DNA from: Polytrichum commune
Taxonomy: Eukaryota > Streptophyta > Polytrichopsida > Polytrichales > Polytrichaceae
Length of the DNA: 64,000 nucleotides
Direction of reading: 5' to 3'
NCBI GenBank assembly: GCA_950295325.1
Contig: OX485809.1
Coordinates: 5,518,001-5,582,000, forward strand
The notes under the pieces were generated by a model that did no database searches, was not told where the DNA came from, and saw only the letters and a program-made list of their open reading frames with translations. The position numbers and the translations under genes were made by a program. This document shows, one piece after another, positions 20,056-32,600 of the stretch. Within the stretch, counting starts at the first letter, position 1. Every line of letters begins with the position of its first letter.

Positions 20056-23000
20056 TTACCTTACTTGGCATGTATAAGGATGATATTCATTCCGTATTTA
20101 TTGAAGGGTCGGAGTACGATCGATCTTCATCAAAGTCACTGCCAAACCTTACATTGTGATTCTTATCCAATGAATGAATGGGGAGAACCGACCACTAAGT
20201 TACAGATGAAAAAACTAAGTTGAGTTTGAGAAAGAAAAAAAGAATAGTCGGTTGACGTTCATCAATTACTCCCGAGAATCTACCAACTGTTTTGGAGAAA
20301 TCTACGGAACATAGAAAAAAACCAGAAAATCACAACACGTAACCGGTCGGACTCGGGAACACTAACTTATGATCTTCCACCGATCCTGCCCAAAAATCTC
20401 TCCGGGCATTGAAGGGCTGTTCACACCAACCACTTCTGGCACCATCTGTTGGCATCTCCAGCTGTAACAATGTGAAAAGGAGTGGGCCAACATCTACCTC
20501 TGAAAATAATCCCCCCCTCCCAACCTTCACGGTTGGAACTGGACAGAAAGATTGGTGTGATCGGGGCATGAGTCTTCTATCTAGAAAATTCAAGTTGTGA
20601 ATCTTCTTCTTCTTCTTCTTCTTCTTCTTCTTTTTTGTCTTAGTACTAGAAGTTCTTAACCCCCAACCTGCCACATGCCAAGCCGCTTTAATAGACACCG
20701 GGTATTTAAATCGCAAAGGGGTTAGTTAAAGGAAGTACAATTTTGGAGAGTACGGTTTGTGGGTGGCGACACATTTAAGCATGACCCATGACCCATCTCT
20801 GGAGCACCACCGACTAAAAATAAAATGAAATAAAATAAACTCCCTCTTCCGGTTGGTAAAAGCGCCACTTTCAACGTGGCGTTAACTTACTTGGCATTAG
20901 GGTTTAGGTCCCCTAGTGCGGGGAAGAGTGATCCCCCCTTCTTTTATGTTGGGCCACTTCGTTAGAATGAATAGTATTCAGCTTGAGTATTGTCCACTTT
21001 TGCAGGGGAGAAGAGACCCAAAATCAACATGGGTAGTTGATGTTGAAGTGGTGGGCATTCTCATCATCAATGTGTACTTATTGTGCAAATTATAGGGTGT
21101 TGGCTCTGGGAGAGGGGTGTGGATTTTAAGATGCTCTACTCTATTAGTGTGTGAGTCCCATGCCAACACATCCTACACATCCTTCTTGACCGACAACCTT
21201 GCAAGTGATTATAACGTGGTGGCTTTGTGGAGTTTCCAAGGACAAAGGATGTGTTGGTGTAGGGCTTTGTATGGTGGTATCGTTCGGGAGTGTGTTGCGA
21301 ATCCTCATTGGGACTTGATACTTGTTACTAGGATCCCTCTCTCGTGCCCAAAAAGCTTTAGCAAAAGGGGTAAAAGAAAAATACATGGGATCTACATCAT
21401 GACGGGTCAATGGGCCTCCAACCACACTACACTAAATATGATGATTAGTGTCACTATGGTAGCTTTTGGATGACACTTCTTATGAATGAGTGAGCAAATA
21501 CTGTCATGGATGATGGATGAGTTCGTCTATTGGGCCAAAACCCTACCTTCTCTTGTCCACAGCTTGTGATGAAGCATTGTCATGGGTGATTGAAATTTGG
21601 ATGAAAAAACAATTGGTAAGTGACAGAAATTGCAACATTGTAAATCTATAATCCCCCAAAAATTTTCAAGGAATGCCAAATAATGTTGGGTTAACATTTA
21701 GTGTCGGTGACACTACACCACGGTTTACAATTAGTATTGAGCAAGATAATTAGAATTGGTGACACTAAATATCATTTTTAGTTTACTTAGCATGACATGA
21801 CATAACTTAAGCCATGTTTGATTGAAGTTGCTCACTTTGAACTATTTAATAACACATGCCGGCGAGAGGAAATTGGTACCTCTCATCCATCCAACATAGA
21901 AACCTGACCTCCTATAGGTTTGTGGTCAATTCATCTAAAATGACTTGGACTAGATGGATTTAAGGTTTTGAAACTAATTCCGGTGTCAAATCATCTTAAA
22001 CTAGTAGCATATGAGATGCCTACTAATTCATGACTCTTATGTTGGATGAAGGAGAGGAATTCCCTCTCGCCAAACTTGATAAGTTCCATAATAAGTTAAA
22101 ATAGACTCAACACTTATTTTGGCGGTTTTAGATTTACTTAAGTAAGTTAATATAATATAAATGGGAATAATTCAAATGACCACACGGTTTGTTAAAATGA
22201 CCACGAAAACACATCATTCAGTCACATGACTTATCAAATTTTGACTTTTTATTGCACACATGAAGAGGAGCAAGGTGTCAACTTTGTGTCAAAATGAATA
22301 ATCTTGGCTGACTTGGATGACAATTAAGAACCTAATCGACACTTTACATATTGATTGTGCTCGTTTCCACTAGTATGTGGTTGATTTAACAATCCCCTAG
22401 TAAATATGCTCAATTGCTCAAATGCTCAAAATCACAATTGCACATGGGGTGCACCTACACTTGATTTATGTATACATGTGCGAGAACCCCCTTATTTAAC
22501 GGGAGTTATTTATTTGTTGAATATTTTCCACCCTATATATCTACTTATAATAAAGTAAACTTTTTTTTCATCTTAAAACATGCTTTTTTCAATGAAACCA
22601 GATCCGCTGGATTATGTGGAAATCTAAATGGTTCCGTGCTAGATTATGCTAGATTTATCGAATCGGCTTGGCTTCTTGATCCTAAGACCTAGAAGCCCCC
22701 ATTATTGGCATATGCTTGATAAATGCATAATGGCTTATATGGGAAAATTGGCCCCCATTATAATCTTATTACAATGTGTAGTTGAAAGCGGCCTCCAACC
22801 CAAAATGGGCTCAAATTTCATGCAATCAGCCTCAAGGGGAATTGGCCCGGCCTCTAGGTGTAAAGCGGCCCTAACTTCCGCACTAACTAAGCTTGGCTTG
22901 GAAAGTGCTAATTCGAGTGGGGAGAATGATAAGTGGTTCAGATTCGATGCCACAAACGTAGGCAACTCTATCTCGAGTCAGCATGTTCACTTAATTTGGT

Positions 23001-23139
23001 GCCACCACCATCTTCTTTAAAAATTATTGGAGCCATTTCGAGGTCTGGCTACGAATGGAAGCTCCCATTTCGAGGTGAGAAGCTTCACGCCAAAGACATC
23101 GACTCACTCATAACTTAGATAACTTATATAGAAGCAAAT

Positions 23140-23141
<2 letters not shown>
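20056..23141. other. Intergenic, no gene seen
   Basis: Contains a (CTT)n microsatellite at about 20602-20632 and no supportable gene. The 128-codon minus-strand frame over 20330-20716 contains that microsatellite as a Lys run and has no domain I recognise. Confidence 0.4.

Positions 23142-23214
<73 letters not shown>
23142..23214. repeat. (GA)n microsatellite
   Basis: An uninterrupted GA run of about 36 units. Confidence 0.97.
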
Positions 23215-23217
<3 letters not shown>

Positions 23218-23439
23218 AGTTATTGCAAATACCGACACCTGACAAGTGTCAATGCGTCCACATGTGTGTGTCATTCGGTGCAGTGTTTGAGGTGAAAGAC
23301 ATGGTGTGAGGTGCGGAATAATCTACTAATTAAGTTGCTCTCCACCCAAGTGAGCACCAAATTCTATCCATCACGTGATACGAACAAAGGCGCTATATAT
23401 ACATACATAAGAATCATATCATAGAGTCTTGTGGGTTGA

Positions 23440-23819
23440 TAAGGTAGATGGGCATTAAATGGTTTTGATTTCGACTTCTTAGCCCCACTTCTTGTAAGAT
23501 TGAAAACATGCGATTGGTTAGCGAATCCAAATCGAGGCCATAGCCGCGTCTCTCGTACTTTTCGGAGCTCATATGAAGATCTTATTCATTGTCAATGTGA
23601 AGGTTTTTGTTTCTCATTAGATGGTCCATATAGGTCTCTACCCAATTACGTCGACAAATATGAACCTCGAATGGTTGTTATGTTTTGAGCATGCAATCCA
23701 ATCTCTTTTGAGGACGTGTCTTTTTGGTGTCTGTTTTTGGAGATACAATGAACCACGTACTGTTCGAATATAGGTGTTTTGATTGAGAAAAGTAACCAAA
23801 TTAGACATGTGTACTTTAG
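23440..23819 (+). repeat. M1 inverted-repeat element copy
   Basis: It begins AAGGTAGATGGGC and ends near GTGTACTTTAG. The core includes GTCCAATCTC-like and TTTTTGGTGTCTGTT motifs shared with the copies inside the synthase gene introns. Confidence 0.7.
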
Positions 23820-24555
23820 ATTTGATGCATGAAGTTTGGAGATCCAACTCCCGGTCAATTGGCCAAAACGTGCGTTTGAGAGCTAAATCGTAACGTCATC
23901 CACGTTATCAGAAGGTTTCAATCAACATGTTTGAAAGAGTGATGCGAGACTATTTAAAATTGGCTTTCTAACTCGTCCTATCAAAAGGGATGGACCAAAG
24001 TAACAAAGTTGCAGAGGCCGACCCTAGATTTAGGATAGCGGATCCCATGGATACCTACTATAAGTTTCATAGTTCTATCCCAAAAAAATAGGTACTACCA
24101 CGAGGAGGTTTCACCCAACTTTTAAAACGAACCTTCTACACACGACAAGCTAGCTTCTCTTAATAGAAATATCCCTCAAACAGGAACCAAACCTCAAGGT
24201 GCTTTTCAAACATCTCTAACGTGGGTTCCGTTATGCCGCACTGTGGAGTTCCATAACACATGTCTTGTGGAATATTCTTCCACACATCTCAAACAAGCGG
24301 TGAAGATCATTCTGAAATTTATGCCTCTTCATTGTTGCAAGCTACAATTAAGATGTGTGGACAGTGAAATTCTTTGCTTGTAATTTTTTTTTTAATCCCC
24401 AAAACCCAAAAAACCAAAACCCTTGGCTGGCGTGTGCTGCACACACTTACCGACGCTGGGCTACGATTTGCATCTTGTGATGATGATGATCATGAATGTC
24501 ATGTGCTAACGGGATTTCACTTTTATGTCAGCCCAATATTTTTCCTTTGTGTCAG

Positions 24556-24785
24556 TGTCCGGGGAGATTTTTGGGCATAACCGGCCAAAATCCTAGTGTA
24601 TACAAGTACAACCAGTTACTTCTTGTGATGTTTCGGATTTTCTTTGTTAATTTGAGGTAAGTTCTATGGATTCCTCTAAAGTGATGGGTAAATGACCCTG
24701 AAGTCTTGAACTTCAACCGGTTATTTCTCAAACTCGACCGATTCGTCGGTAAGTAGTGGTCGATTCGATTCTCCCCGTTCATTGC
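24556..24785. repeat. Dispersed repeat shared with 42532-42745
   Basis: Both stretches start TGTCCGGGGAGATTTTTGGG and continue with similar but diverged sequence (CCTAGTGT, AACCGGTTA, TGAAGTCTTG, GATTCTCC/GGTTCTCC, CGTTCATTG). Each lies beyond the 3' end of one HMA gene but in opposite orientation relative to it. Confidence 0.7.
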
Positions 24786-25700
24786 TTTGTGTGGTTTTCA
24801 TTTTGTCTTTTGTCATGTGACAGCGTGGCTATGAATAATCGGCTGCTGTGTAGAAATTCCAGCATTACCATGCAACTTGGCGACTGTTCTATATTTACGG
24901 GAGTCTTTCCATAGATACAAAAAAAAAAAAAAACTCATCAGTTTGCATTGATTCAAAGTTTGAAACATAGTTTCAACCAAATTGAAATGAAATACTTGCT
25001 TAATGTCAATCAGTACCACAAAAGCAAGACTAATTTGATGACTAATTTGAATTTCCATCGAGACCTACCAAACCTCCAAGAAAAAAAGAAATACAGTACA
25101 CGGAAAGCATCAAATAAAGACATCCAATTCCACATGGACCTCATGCTGAAATTTGCAAAGTGCAGGAAGACAACGTGCAAAACTTTATGAATGATAAAAG
25201 ATATAGTGTTTGTTTGCAAAAAGTGGCAAAAATCACGACTTCCCATGTCTCTGACGGAGTACACAATCTTATTGCACCCAAATTTGCCAAACATCAAATG
25301 AAGACATCATCATCATCATCATCATCATCAGGGCCACAAAATCAAGCAATAATAATAGCAAGCCGATTGACCAACTAAAATTTCCAAATTAAGCACATAA
25401 ATTGCATAACTTGCAAAACATTAATTAGTTGGATATGAGATCTGATTATACAGTAGTGCAAAATCTCAGATTTTTGCTTTCTTGTTTCAACCCAGCCGAT
25501 CTCATCACTCACAAATTTCATGACGAATGGATGAGAGAGGCTGAGTTTTTGGGGTTGCGGTTCCGAAGTATTGATCATCCACATAGACTGATAAGGCTGA
25601 GGTTCTAGTAAATTCTGTGGGTAAAGAGTTAATGCAAGCCGCACTTAGATCTATTTATGTACAAAATTGGTGGTTGGTGCAAAATTTCGGCGTTATTCTT

Positions 25701-27203
25701 CTACTTCTTGTTCCACAATTCGGCACCCGGATCCACCTTTTTCACTTTTTTGAGGACAACCTCAGGTTTCACAGTTCCCTTGACTGTCACCTTCTGTGTC
25801 CACTGGCAGCAGTCCACCTTCTCAATCCCTGAAAAATAAGAATTCTCCTATATGAATAGAGGCTAGATAAAAATATTCAGAATTAGGGCTGCAAGTATTT
25901 TTTAGAGGTTGTTCAAGTGCATCATATTCTGATGCTGCCATGAAACATCATCATTTGAAGTCTAAGAATCGACAGTTTAAAACAACCATTTTGACAGAGC
26001 AATGCATAAGAACATAATTAGAGGAACTCTTAAAAATTAGTTGATTGACTGCTTTCATTTCATTCACATTTAAGGTTGGAAGAAAAAAATAAAAATAAAA
26101 ATAAAAATACCATCCATCTTCTCAATTTTTTTCTTCACTTTGTTTACGCAGTTGTCGCAACAGAGCTTCACCCTCAACTCAAAGATCTGCACCTGTTCAA
26201 GTTCAGCAAGCAAAAAAATTTCAAGCTTGGTGAGATAGAAAGACACACATGGGTTTCGCCGCCTTACCCTGAAGAAAAGTTATGCAGGAGTGAGACAGAA
26301 TTCAAGCTCCAGAAATGCCACCGGACTTTCATTCAAGCGAGCAAGAAATTTCATTTAAGCTTTCGATTTTGTTACCTTTGGTTTTTCATCTTTCTTCTCC
26401 TCCTTTTTCTTATCATCCTTTTTGTCGACCTTTGTTTCATCCTTCTTCCCATCGCCATCCTTTTTGTCGCCTTTCGTGTCATCCTTCTTCACATCAGGTT
26501 TCTTGATGTCCTCGTAATATTTCATCTCCCTCCCGGGATAGAAAAACTGCACCCACAAATGAAACCTCAGAGGAGCATTCAAAGAAAGACTCCAGGTACT
26601 TAAACTCAAACAAGAAGCTCACTTCGTTTTGGCGCTGCACATCATCACCACGAAAAATTTGCCTTCAACCCAGAATTTCAGAGCAAATTCATCCCACATA
26701 ATCAAACCTACTAAGAGGGGCATTCACAAAAAATTCTTGGCAATAAATTCACAAAAAGCAGTTGCCGCCATTTGAACGTCGTTTAAATGGCGCCATCCGA
26801 TCACTTCATTTGGCGATTCACATCACCACCATTAGAAAAAACTTCATGCAACCCACTATTTTCAGAGCAAACACACCCTGCAACTTAAATCTCGAAGAGG
26901 AGCAGCCACAAGAAAAAATCCAGGTACTTACTCAAACAAGAAGTTCAATGACACCACCGTTAGGAAATTGCGGGCAACTCACAATTTTCAGAACAAAATT
27001 AAGCACATCATCCTACAACAACTCAAACCTCGAAGAAAGAGGAGCATTCACACAAGAAACCACCGTGAACATCAACTCAAAGAAGAAAATGGTCAGGGCC
27101 CTCAAAACGAGTTTGAAGTTTTGGCACTGACATCCTCGAGGCGGGGAAATGTGTAGTCGCTGTAGTAGAACGGTGGATTGAAATAGACATAGTGGCCTGC
27201 CAT
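25701..27203 (-). CDS. Heavy-metal-associated (HMA) domain protein, gene A
   Basis: Four exons join in frame to 150 codons: 27203-27132, 26546-26376, 26192-26111 and 25828-25701 (TAG). Introns are GT-AG; the first donor is GTCAGT, slightly unusual. Residues 1-24 are aromatic-rich (MAGHYVYFNPPFYY). The second exon encodes a Lys/Asp/Glu-rich linker (DDTKGDKKDGDGKKDE). The third and fourth encode one HMA fold: KLCCDNCVNKV with the CxxC metal site, then GIEKVDCCQWTQKVTVKG and KPEVVLKKVKKV. HMA domains bind soft metal ions such as Cu or Zn through the two Cys, and small plant HMA proteins act as chaperone-like or adaptor proteins. The end WNKK is not a CaaX box, so it is not an isoprenylated type. 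It is the diverged sister of the gene at 40272. The exon model rests on splice motifs, frame and likeness to the sister gene. Confidence 0.85.
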
Positions 27204-27863
27204 CTCGAGTACTACAGCAACAAAAAAAATTCAGATTGCAACAAGCTTCTGATCTTCTCCTGGTTCAATCGACTCGACTCGAAATTTTGGTCGCCCTCGC
27301 CGACTCGAAATTCTGTCTTCAACTCAACAACTACCATGAACTTAAAACTTCTAATGCAGCCTCCGAATTCTCCCAAGCAAAGGAGAGAAACATGAGAAAT
27401 TTGAGATCGCCTTGGGGACTTCCCAGCTTTATACGTTAGCCTGGTGATCGAAGTGCATGGAGACATCAGTCAGTCGGTTGACGGGAAAATTTTAGACCAA
27501 GTGAATCACTTTGAACTCAAAAGTACATACAGTTTGCCTTGACTTTAACCCCGGTACAGACAGTGATTATAAAATTCATACCCATTGACATCAATGACAT
27601 CAATGACATCATTCATTGATCACAGCCCAGATATGCCACCTTTTGCAGCCACAGGATTCTACTCACATTCTGTACTGCAAATGACTTCCCCTAACTTTTC
27701 CCACGACTTCAAGTTTCTCATACTTAACCCACTTGAACTGGAAGACAAACTGAATTGAATGATATTCGTCCTTGTTGTCGTACTTAAGTTACTGATAATG
27801 GGATGCGTTACCCTTGCTGGCAGTCTGTGTTTAGGAATCTGTGTCAGGGGCCAATTTAATTAG
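27204..27863. other. Upstream region of HMA gene A
   Basis: The presumed promoter and 5' untranslated region of the minus-strand HMA gene. No TATA box is assigned with confidence. A short tandem CATCAATGA run lies near 27588-27612. Confidence 0.4.
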
Positions 27864-28245
27864 ACTCAAAATTTGACCCAAGGCTGTGCAGACACGCTTT
27901 TCCTACCTCTTCCCTAGTATCAAAATCTCCTAAACCCCATAAGATAAATTCACACAGAAAAAGAATTTACTGGGTTAAAATTCTCACTCAGCTCAAAATT
28001 TGATCCGAGGCTGTGCAGACACGATTATTCTACCTCCTCCCTCGTACCAAAATCTCCTAGACCCCATAAAATAAATCCACACAGAAAAGGAATTTACTGG
28101 GTTAAAATTCTCACTCAGCTCAAAATTCGATCCGAGGCTGTGCAGACACGATTATTCTACCTCCTCCCTCGTATCAAAATCTCCTAGACCCCATAAGATA
28201 AATCCATGCAGAAAAAGAATTTACTGGGTTAAAATTCTCACTCAG
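27864..28245. repeat. 127-bp tandem repeat, three copies
   Basis: AGGCTGTGCAGACACG recurs at 27881, 28008 and 28135, exactly 127 bases apart. Copies 2 and 3 are closer to each other than to copy 1. Each ends TTTACTGGGTTAAAATTCTC. It lies between the HMA genes, upstream of the left one. Confidence 0.92.
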
Positions 28246-28515
28246 TGCGTACAGTTGATGCCCTCCCTAGATCCTCCTGCAACTGGGATCCAATGACTTA
28301 CTCACCGCTCGCTTCAAATTCTCTTAACTTAAGCTTAACCCACTTGAAAACATAACTAGACGACCCCCAAGGATTAGATTTGGGTCAACCCACCCATACA
28401 CTCGTTCCTTGTTGGATGCCTAAACCCTTGCCTCCAAGGAACCAGTGTAAGGGTTGGTTCACCCCAGCCCAAGGATTACCTATCATCATTCTGATGCTTG
28501 CTGAAGTAGTTACTG

Positions 28516-28615
28516 CGGGCCGGTTTACACTATGGACCATGAAGTTGGACCAGGGCTTTGCAAGGCAGCTGATTGGTTGCTGAAGTTGTCCTGGGACAAC
28601 TTTGGTTTACACTAA
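28516..28615. repeat. Short M2-related inverted-repeat fragment
   Basis: It starts CCGGTTTACACTATGGACCA and ends CTTTGGTTTACACTAA. It is related to the M2 elements at 38216 and 47387 but lacks most of the interior and the matching right end. Confidence 0.5.
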
Positions 28616-28871
28616 GGAAAAGATGTCAGAGGGACCATGAAGGTCGAGGTCCCCTAAATATAATTTTTAAGGCCTAATAAATGCACTGACATGGTCCAAC
28701 GGTTTTTGTGGTGAGAGAGGCAAGAGAGGTGGTCTGGAAGGAAAAGGCAAGGGCCCATAGTAGAGAAATGTTGTTTAGAAAACAATTTAATAAATCTACC
28801 CTCTATGTGCCTTAATCATATCATAACCCATGCGACATAGCATCACTACCTTGCCCTACCCCTTAAAGCGG

Positions 28872-30021
28872 TGTCGTGATGTAAATACGTACACTATATA
28901 GATGTGTACGTATTTAATATTGCATTGTGATTCTTGGTCTTGGAGAAAAATAATAAAGAATAGAAGTAGATTACTTTTTTTATTTACTCATAGTTTATTT
29001 TAGCTATCATTACCTAAGGATAGAAGTGGATAGAAGTTGCTTACCTTTATGTTTACTCATAGTTACTCTTAGTTACCTTTACCAAATGATAGAAATAGAT
29101 TACCTTTTTATTTACTCATAGTTTATTTTTGTCTTTTAGTTATCTTGAGTTACTTTGGACCAATGGGTGATTAGAAGCCATGTGATGAGGATAAGAGAGA
29201 ACTTTGTCTCTCGCATGGATAGGGAGAGGTGGTGAAGGAAAGATGTTATGTGATTATTGTGGGAGAGAAGTGGTAGAGAGAGAGAAGTGGATTCGAAGCT
29301 CACGGTGTGAGTTGTTTTTTAGAAGAATATGAAATAAAATACGAGGGATTTGTGATTCATGAGAGATCTCACTTGTTGTTTTGGAAGTTAGCAATCAAGA
29401 TTTGTGCTTGTTTGAGTGGAGGGAAGTTTGTTGGTTCTTAAAAGAAGAGCTGAGACTTCGACCGACCATAGAAGACGGACAGATTAAAGAATTGAAGGCT
29501 TCAAGACTCGAATGTGTGGTTGCTTGTGGCACGTTGTCTTTTTCTTGTGTGTGTGATTCCAAGCCGGTTTTGGAGGCTAGTTGCATTTCATTTCTGCATC
29601 GTAATTTGTTTCTTGTGTGACAACGAAGTGGGATTAATGACCCACAAGGTTGTTTGTGACAACGAAGTGGGATTAATCACCCACAAGGTTGTTTTCTGTC
29701 GTTCCCACTGGTGAGGCGCGATTGCTGGTCACTGTGGGTTTGAAAGTTTAGGAGCCAATCTTTTCGGACGTCAGCTCGTGTTCTGACGTCCCGTTTTACC
29801 CGTCCGAAGCCCGTGGTTTCTTATCACACTACCCTTACCCTTTATCCATATAGAGCCGCAACAGGATAGGTCGACGGGAAAGAGGTTGAAGATTAGAAGA
29901 AATTGAAGACTAGAAGACCGGAAGATTCAATTGAAGATCAGAAGATTCGACGGGTCCGATAAAATCTAGTTGCAGCCAGAAGCCCAACGCTTTCCCAAGG
30001 CGGAACCCTCTCTACCCGACA
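28872..30021 (+). repeat. 5' LTR of the second retrotransposon
   Basis: Starts TGTCGTGATG and ends ACCCGACA. Near its start is a perfect 12-bp inverted repeat (28883-28894 with 28904-28915) around the TATA-containing loop TATATAGAT. The region 28963-29155 has about three diverged copies of a unit with TTTACTCATAGTT. At about 29618-29692 a 36-bp unit (GACAACGAAGTGGGATTAAT) is repeated twice. At about 29766-29790 GGACGTCAG and CTGACGTCC form a stem. The 79-codon frame inside is an LTR by-product. Confidence 0.95.
28883..28915. promoter_or_regulatory. Inverted repeat with TATA loop in the LTR
   Basis: AAATACGTACAC at 28883-28894 is the exact complement of GTGTACGTATTT at 28904-28915, with the loop TATATAGAT between. 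The same structure recurs at 36220-36252. It could be a core promoter with flanking protein-binding arms, or simply a stem-loop. Function is inferred from sequence only. Confidence 0.45.
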
Positions 30022-30071
30022 TTTGGTGCTTCCACTGAGAGGTGTTTTGGGGCAACTGGATAAACATCGCG

Positions 30072-32600
30072 ATGGCAGATTCTGAAGGGATAGGTGGTGC
30101 CGGCGGAAAAGGCGGCGGTGGAACCCAAGTTCCCATGGAGGACATTCTTGGGGCGTTAGCCTTGTTCATGGAGCAGCATCGAACCAATCAAGGAGGACAA
30201 GGGGCCACGAAGGCTCTTAAAACGGTTGTTGCTAATATTGGGAGATTTGATGGCAAGAACATCTCTAAGTTCTTGCGGGTGTACATCTGTGAGATGGAAG
30301 TACACCAAGTTGGTGAGGACCGCATGTCTGAGACATTTGACATGGCGGTTGTGCCTGAAATTCGTGAACGGGTGAGAGAAATTCGTGAGCGGTCACAATC
30401 ATGGAGTGAGTTTGCTGAGCTTCTTCGAGATGAATATTTTGAAGAAGACTCAAAAAGAATGACTAAGAGATCTTTTCTTGAGTGGGTGGAGCGGCGACCT
30501 GGAGACAACATGAGCCCAAATGAGTTGCTGAAAGATTTCGAGAAGAAGTTTAGCCAATTACCTTTGGCAGAAAGACATCTCCTAGAGACTAGGAAGACAG
30601 AGTTATTTCTTCAAGCTGCTGACGAAGGACTTGAAGATAGGCTTCTCTTACTTCTTGGAGATCGCACGACAGAAGGTGGTTTCACCAACGATTGGAGGAG
30701 GGTAGAGGAGACAGTTACTCTCTTGGCCAAACAACGACGTGTAAGGTCAAGGGGTATTGGAGCAAGAATTGATGTGGAGCCTATTCAGACTCCAAGGGCT
30801 CCTAGGCTGTCGGCTGATTCAACACCTTCCATAGCTCCAGGATCCATATTTAGAGCTACAAAGCCAAGTGAAGGAAATACCCTTGAAGACCTTATCAAGG
30901 GATTTCAAGAACTCAGAGTTGAGTTTGGTGAACTTAAGAAGGCTAGAGGGGCTTCTTCTTCTCAACGATCGGAAGAAGGACGAAAATATGCTAGGAGGTG
31001 TGTTTGGTGTGATGAAGAGACTGAGCATACTTTGAGAGGATGTGAGTCCTATGAAGAAGCCCTTAAGAATGATCTTGTCATCTACAAAGATGGGAAGATT
31101 CATGATGCAGCTTCAAATTCTCCATTGAGGACTAACGTCGGGAAAGGGGGAATGAAGAAGTTAATGGAAGAGAAGATGACAAGAACCAACCGTGTGCAAG
31201 TGCATGGAGCTGAAACGTATCATGTTCAAGTGGAACAATACTCAGTTGGTGTTTCATCTACTCAATCACATGTTCAAATGAAGAGGGGGGCTCAAGCCAT
31301 TAGAAGAGCAACTGGATGGGAGGATCCTGTTGATGCAAACAACATCAATGTCTTTTTGAATGAAGGAAAGCACCATGATGACTTGCATGATGCTTCAGTT
31401 GAAGAAAAACGTGTGAGATTTGATGTTGAGGATGAAGAGGAGCCAATGTCTAAAAGAAGGCCTCCAGTAAACAATGATCCTGCAAAAGAAATGAGGAGAA
31501 AAATCCCTACAAGGTCAAAGTCAGCCAATCCTGACATTGTACACCCAGGAGATGGACCACTTCCTGATAAAGAGTGGGGACAGTCTAGTGGCAGCAAAAA
31601 AAACAAAGAAAAGGAGGATGTAAGCAAGACCAAAGCAAAGACACCTGCTTACAAACTCCAATCAGACATTGAGACTTCCATTGACTTGAAGGGGGTATTG
31701 GAAGAAAGAATCTTGGATGCCAAGATTGAATTCACCTTGAGGGAGGCTCTTGGCATAGCCAAGAAAGATTTCCATGAGCTAATCATCGACATCATCAAAA
31801 GGAAGAGACAAATGACAGCTGAGGCTGTAATGGTGACTGCCTTAGACACCCACATGATTGAAGATGAAGAGATGGCGATTGGTGAGGTATTTGCTATGAT
31901 GAGTGATCCAGTAGTTGAAGATGGTGAAGCTCTAGCAAATGATCAAGAGAAGGGGAAGATCACATTTTCAACAAATCAAGAGAATGTTGAAGCAAATACC
32001 TACGGAGTAAAGATTGAAACTCTGAATGAAGAAACTCCAAAGGTTGAGGTACAAACTTTTGAATGTACCTCTGATCATTCTCTTATGAAAAGAAGTGAAG
32101 AAAAAACCGAATTTGATCAATTGTTTTGGGCAAGGGCCACCACTGAGACAAATGTGAAGCTTGGAGGATTGGATGACCCCATTTTAGCCCTTGTTGACCA
32201 TGGTTCAGAGATCAATATTATGTCTCGTGATATTTATGAGAAAGGCAAATGGCCAATTGATACAGACCATGGCTGGATCATGAGAGCAGCCAATACTGGG
32301 CGGACTCGATTGTATGGAGCTTGTCCTGCAGTTCCTACGAAGATTGGAGATGTAGAGGTTGAACAAAATTTCTTTGTTCAAAATCTTAGTGCTTACCCGG
32401 TACTCTTGGGCCAACCTTTCATCACTGCTTCACGAATGGAAACCAAAGTTTTGGATGATGGGTCTCATTATGCCCGAATTCGGAGTGTGGATGGAAGGAA
32501 ATCAGTGCAATTCTTGACGGTGAAGCCTGACAATGAGAGACACCGACTCCAACTAAGGGAGAATCCGCTACCGACATCTCCAAACTTTCAGGATTTCTAG
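30072..32600 (+). CDS. gag: gag-protease of the second retrotransposon
   Basis: The frame is open from 30042, and the ATG at 30072 (MADSEGIGG) is the more likely start. It encodes a capsid-like region with FDGKNISKFLRVY, SWSEFAELLRDEYF and FEKKFSQLPLAERHLL. Next is a variant zinc knuckle near residue 310, CVWCDEETEHTLRGC (CX2CX5HX4C, one residue wider than usual). A long charged, poorly conserved stretch follows. Near residue 709 a retropepsin-like protease has the active site ALVDHGSEINIMS, with His where most retropepsins have Ser or Thr (DHG), and LLGQPFI near its end. It stops with TAG at 32598-32600. The next frame (open from 32537) overlaps it, so further pol translation would need a -1 shift or the ORF is broken. 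Confidence 0.85.
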   Translation: MADSEGIGGAGGKGGGGTQVPMEDILGALALFMEQHRTNQGGQGATKALKTVVANIGRFDGKNISKFLRVYICEMEVHQVGEDRMSETFDMAVVPEIRERVREIRERSQSWSEFAELLRDEYFEEDSKRMTKRSFLEWVERRPGDNMSPNELLKDFEKKFSQLPLAERHLLETRKTELFLQAADEGLEDRLLLLLGDRTTEGGFTNDWRRVEETVTLLAKQRRVRSRGIGARIDVEPIQTPRAPRLSADSTPSIAPGSIFRATKPSEGNTLEDLIKGFQELRVEFGELKKARGASSSQRSEEGRKYARRCVWCDEETEHTLRGCESYEEALKNDLVIYKDGKIHDAASNSPLRTNVGKGGMKKLMEEKMTRTNRVQVHGAETYHVQVEQYSVGVSSTQSHVQMKRGAQAIRRATGWEDPVDANNINVFLNEGKHHDDLHDASVEEKRVRFDVEDEEEPMSKRRPPVNNDPAKEMRRKIPTRSKSANPDIVHPGDGPLPDKEWGQSSGSKKNKEKEDVSKTKAKTPAYKLQSDIETSIDLKGVLEERILDAKIEFTLREALGIAKKDFHELIIDIIKRKRQMTAEAVMVTALDTHMIEDEEMAIGEVFAMMSDPVVEDGEALANDQEKGKITFSTNQENVEANTYGVKIETLNEETPKVEVQTFECTSDHSLMKRSEEKTEFDQLFWARATTETNVKLGGLDDPILALVDHGSEINIMSRDIYEKGKWPIDTDHGWIMRAANTGRTRLYGACPAVPTKIGDVEVEQNFFVQNLSAYPVLLGQPFITASRMETKVLDDGSHYARIRSVDGRKSVQFLTVKPDNERHRLQLRENPLPTSPNFQDF

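Noticed and set aside
20330..20716. A 128-codon minus-strand frame with a Lys run
   Set aside because: The Lys run is a (CTT)n microsatellite and the remainder has no recognisable domain.
27864..28245. CRISPR-like array
   Set aside because: The three 127-bp units are contiguous near-identical tandem repeats without unique spacers, in a plant genome.
29381..29620. A 79-codon open frame repeated at 36718-36957
   Set aside because: It lies inside the identical LTRs of the second element; no domain, and identity is explained by the LTR pair.
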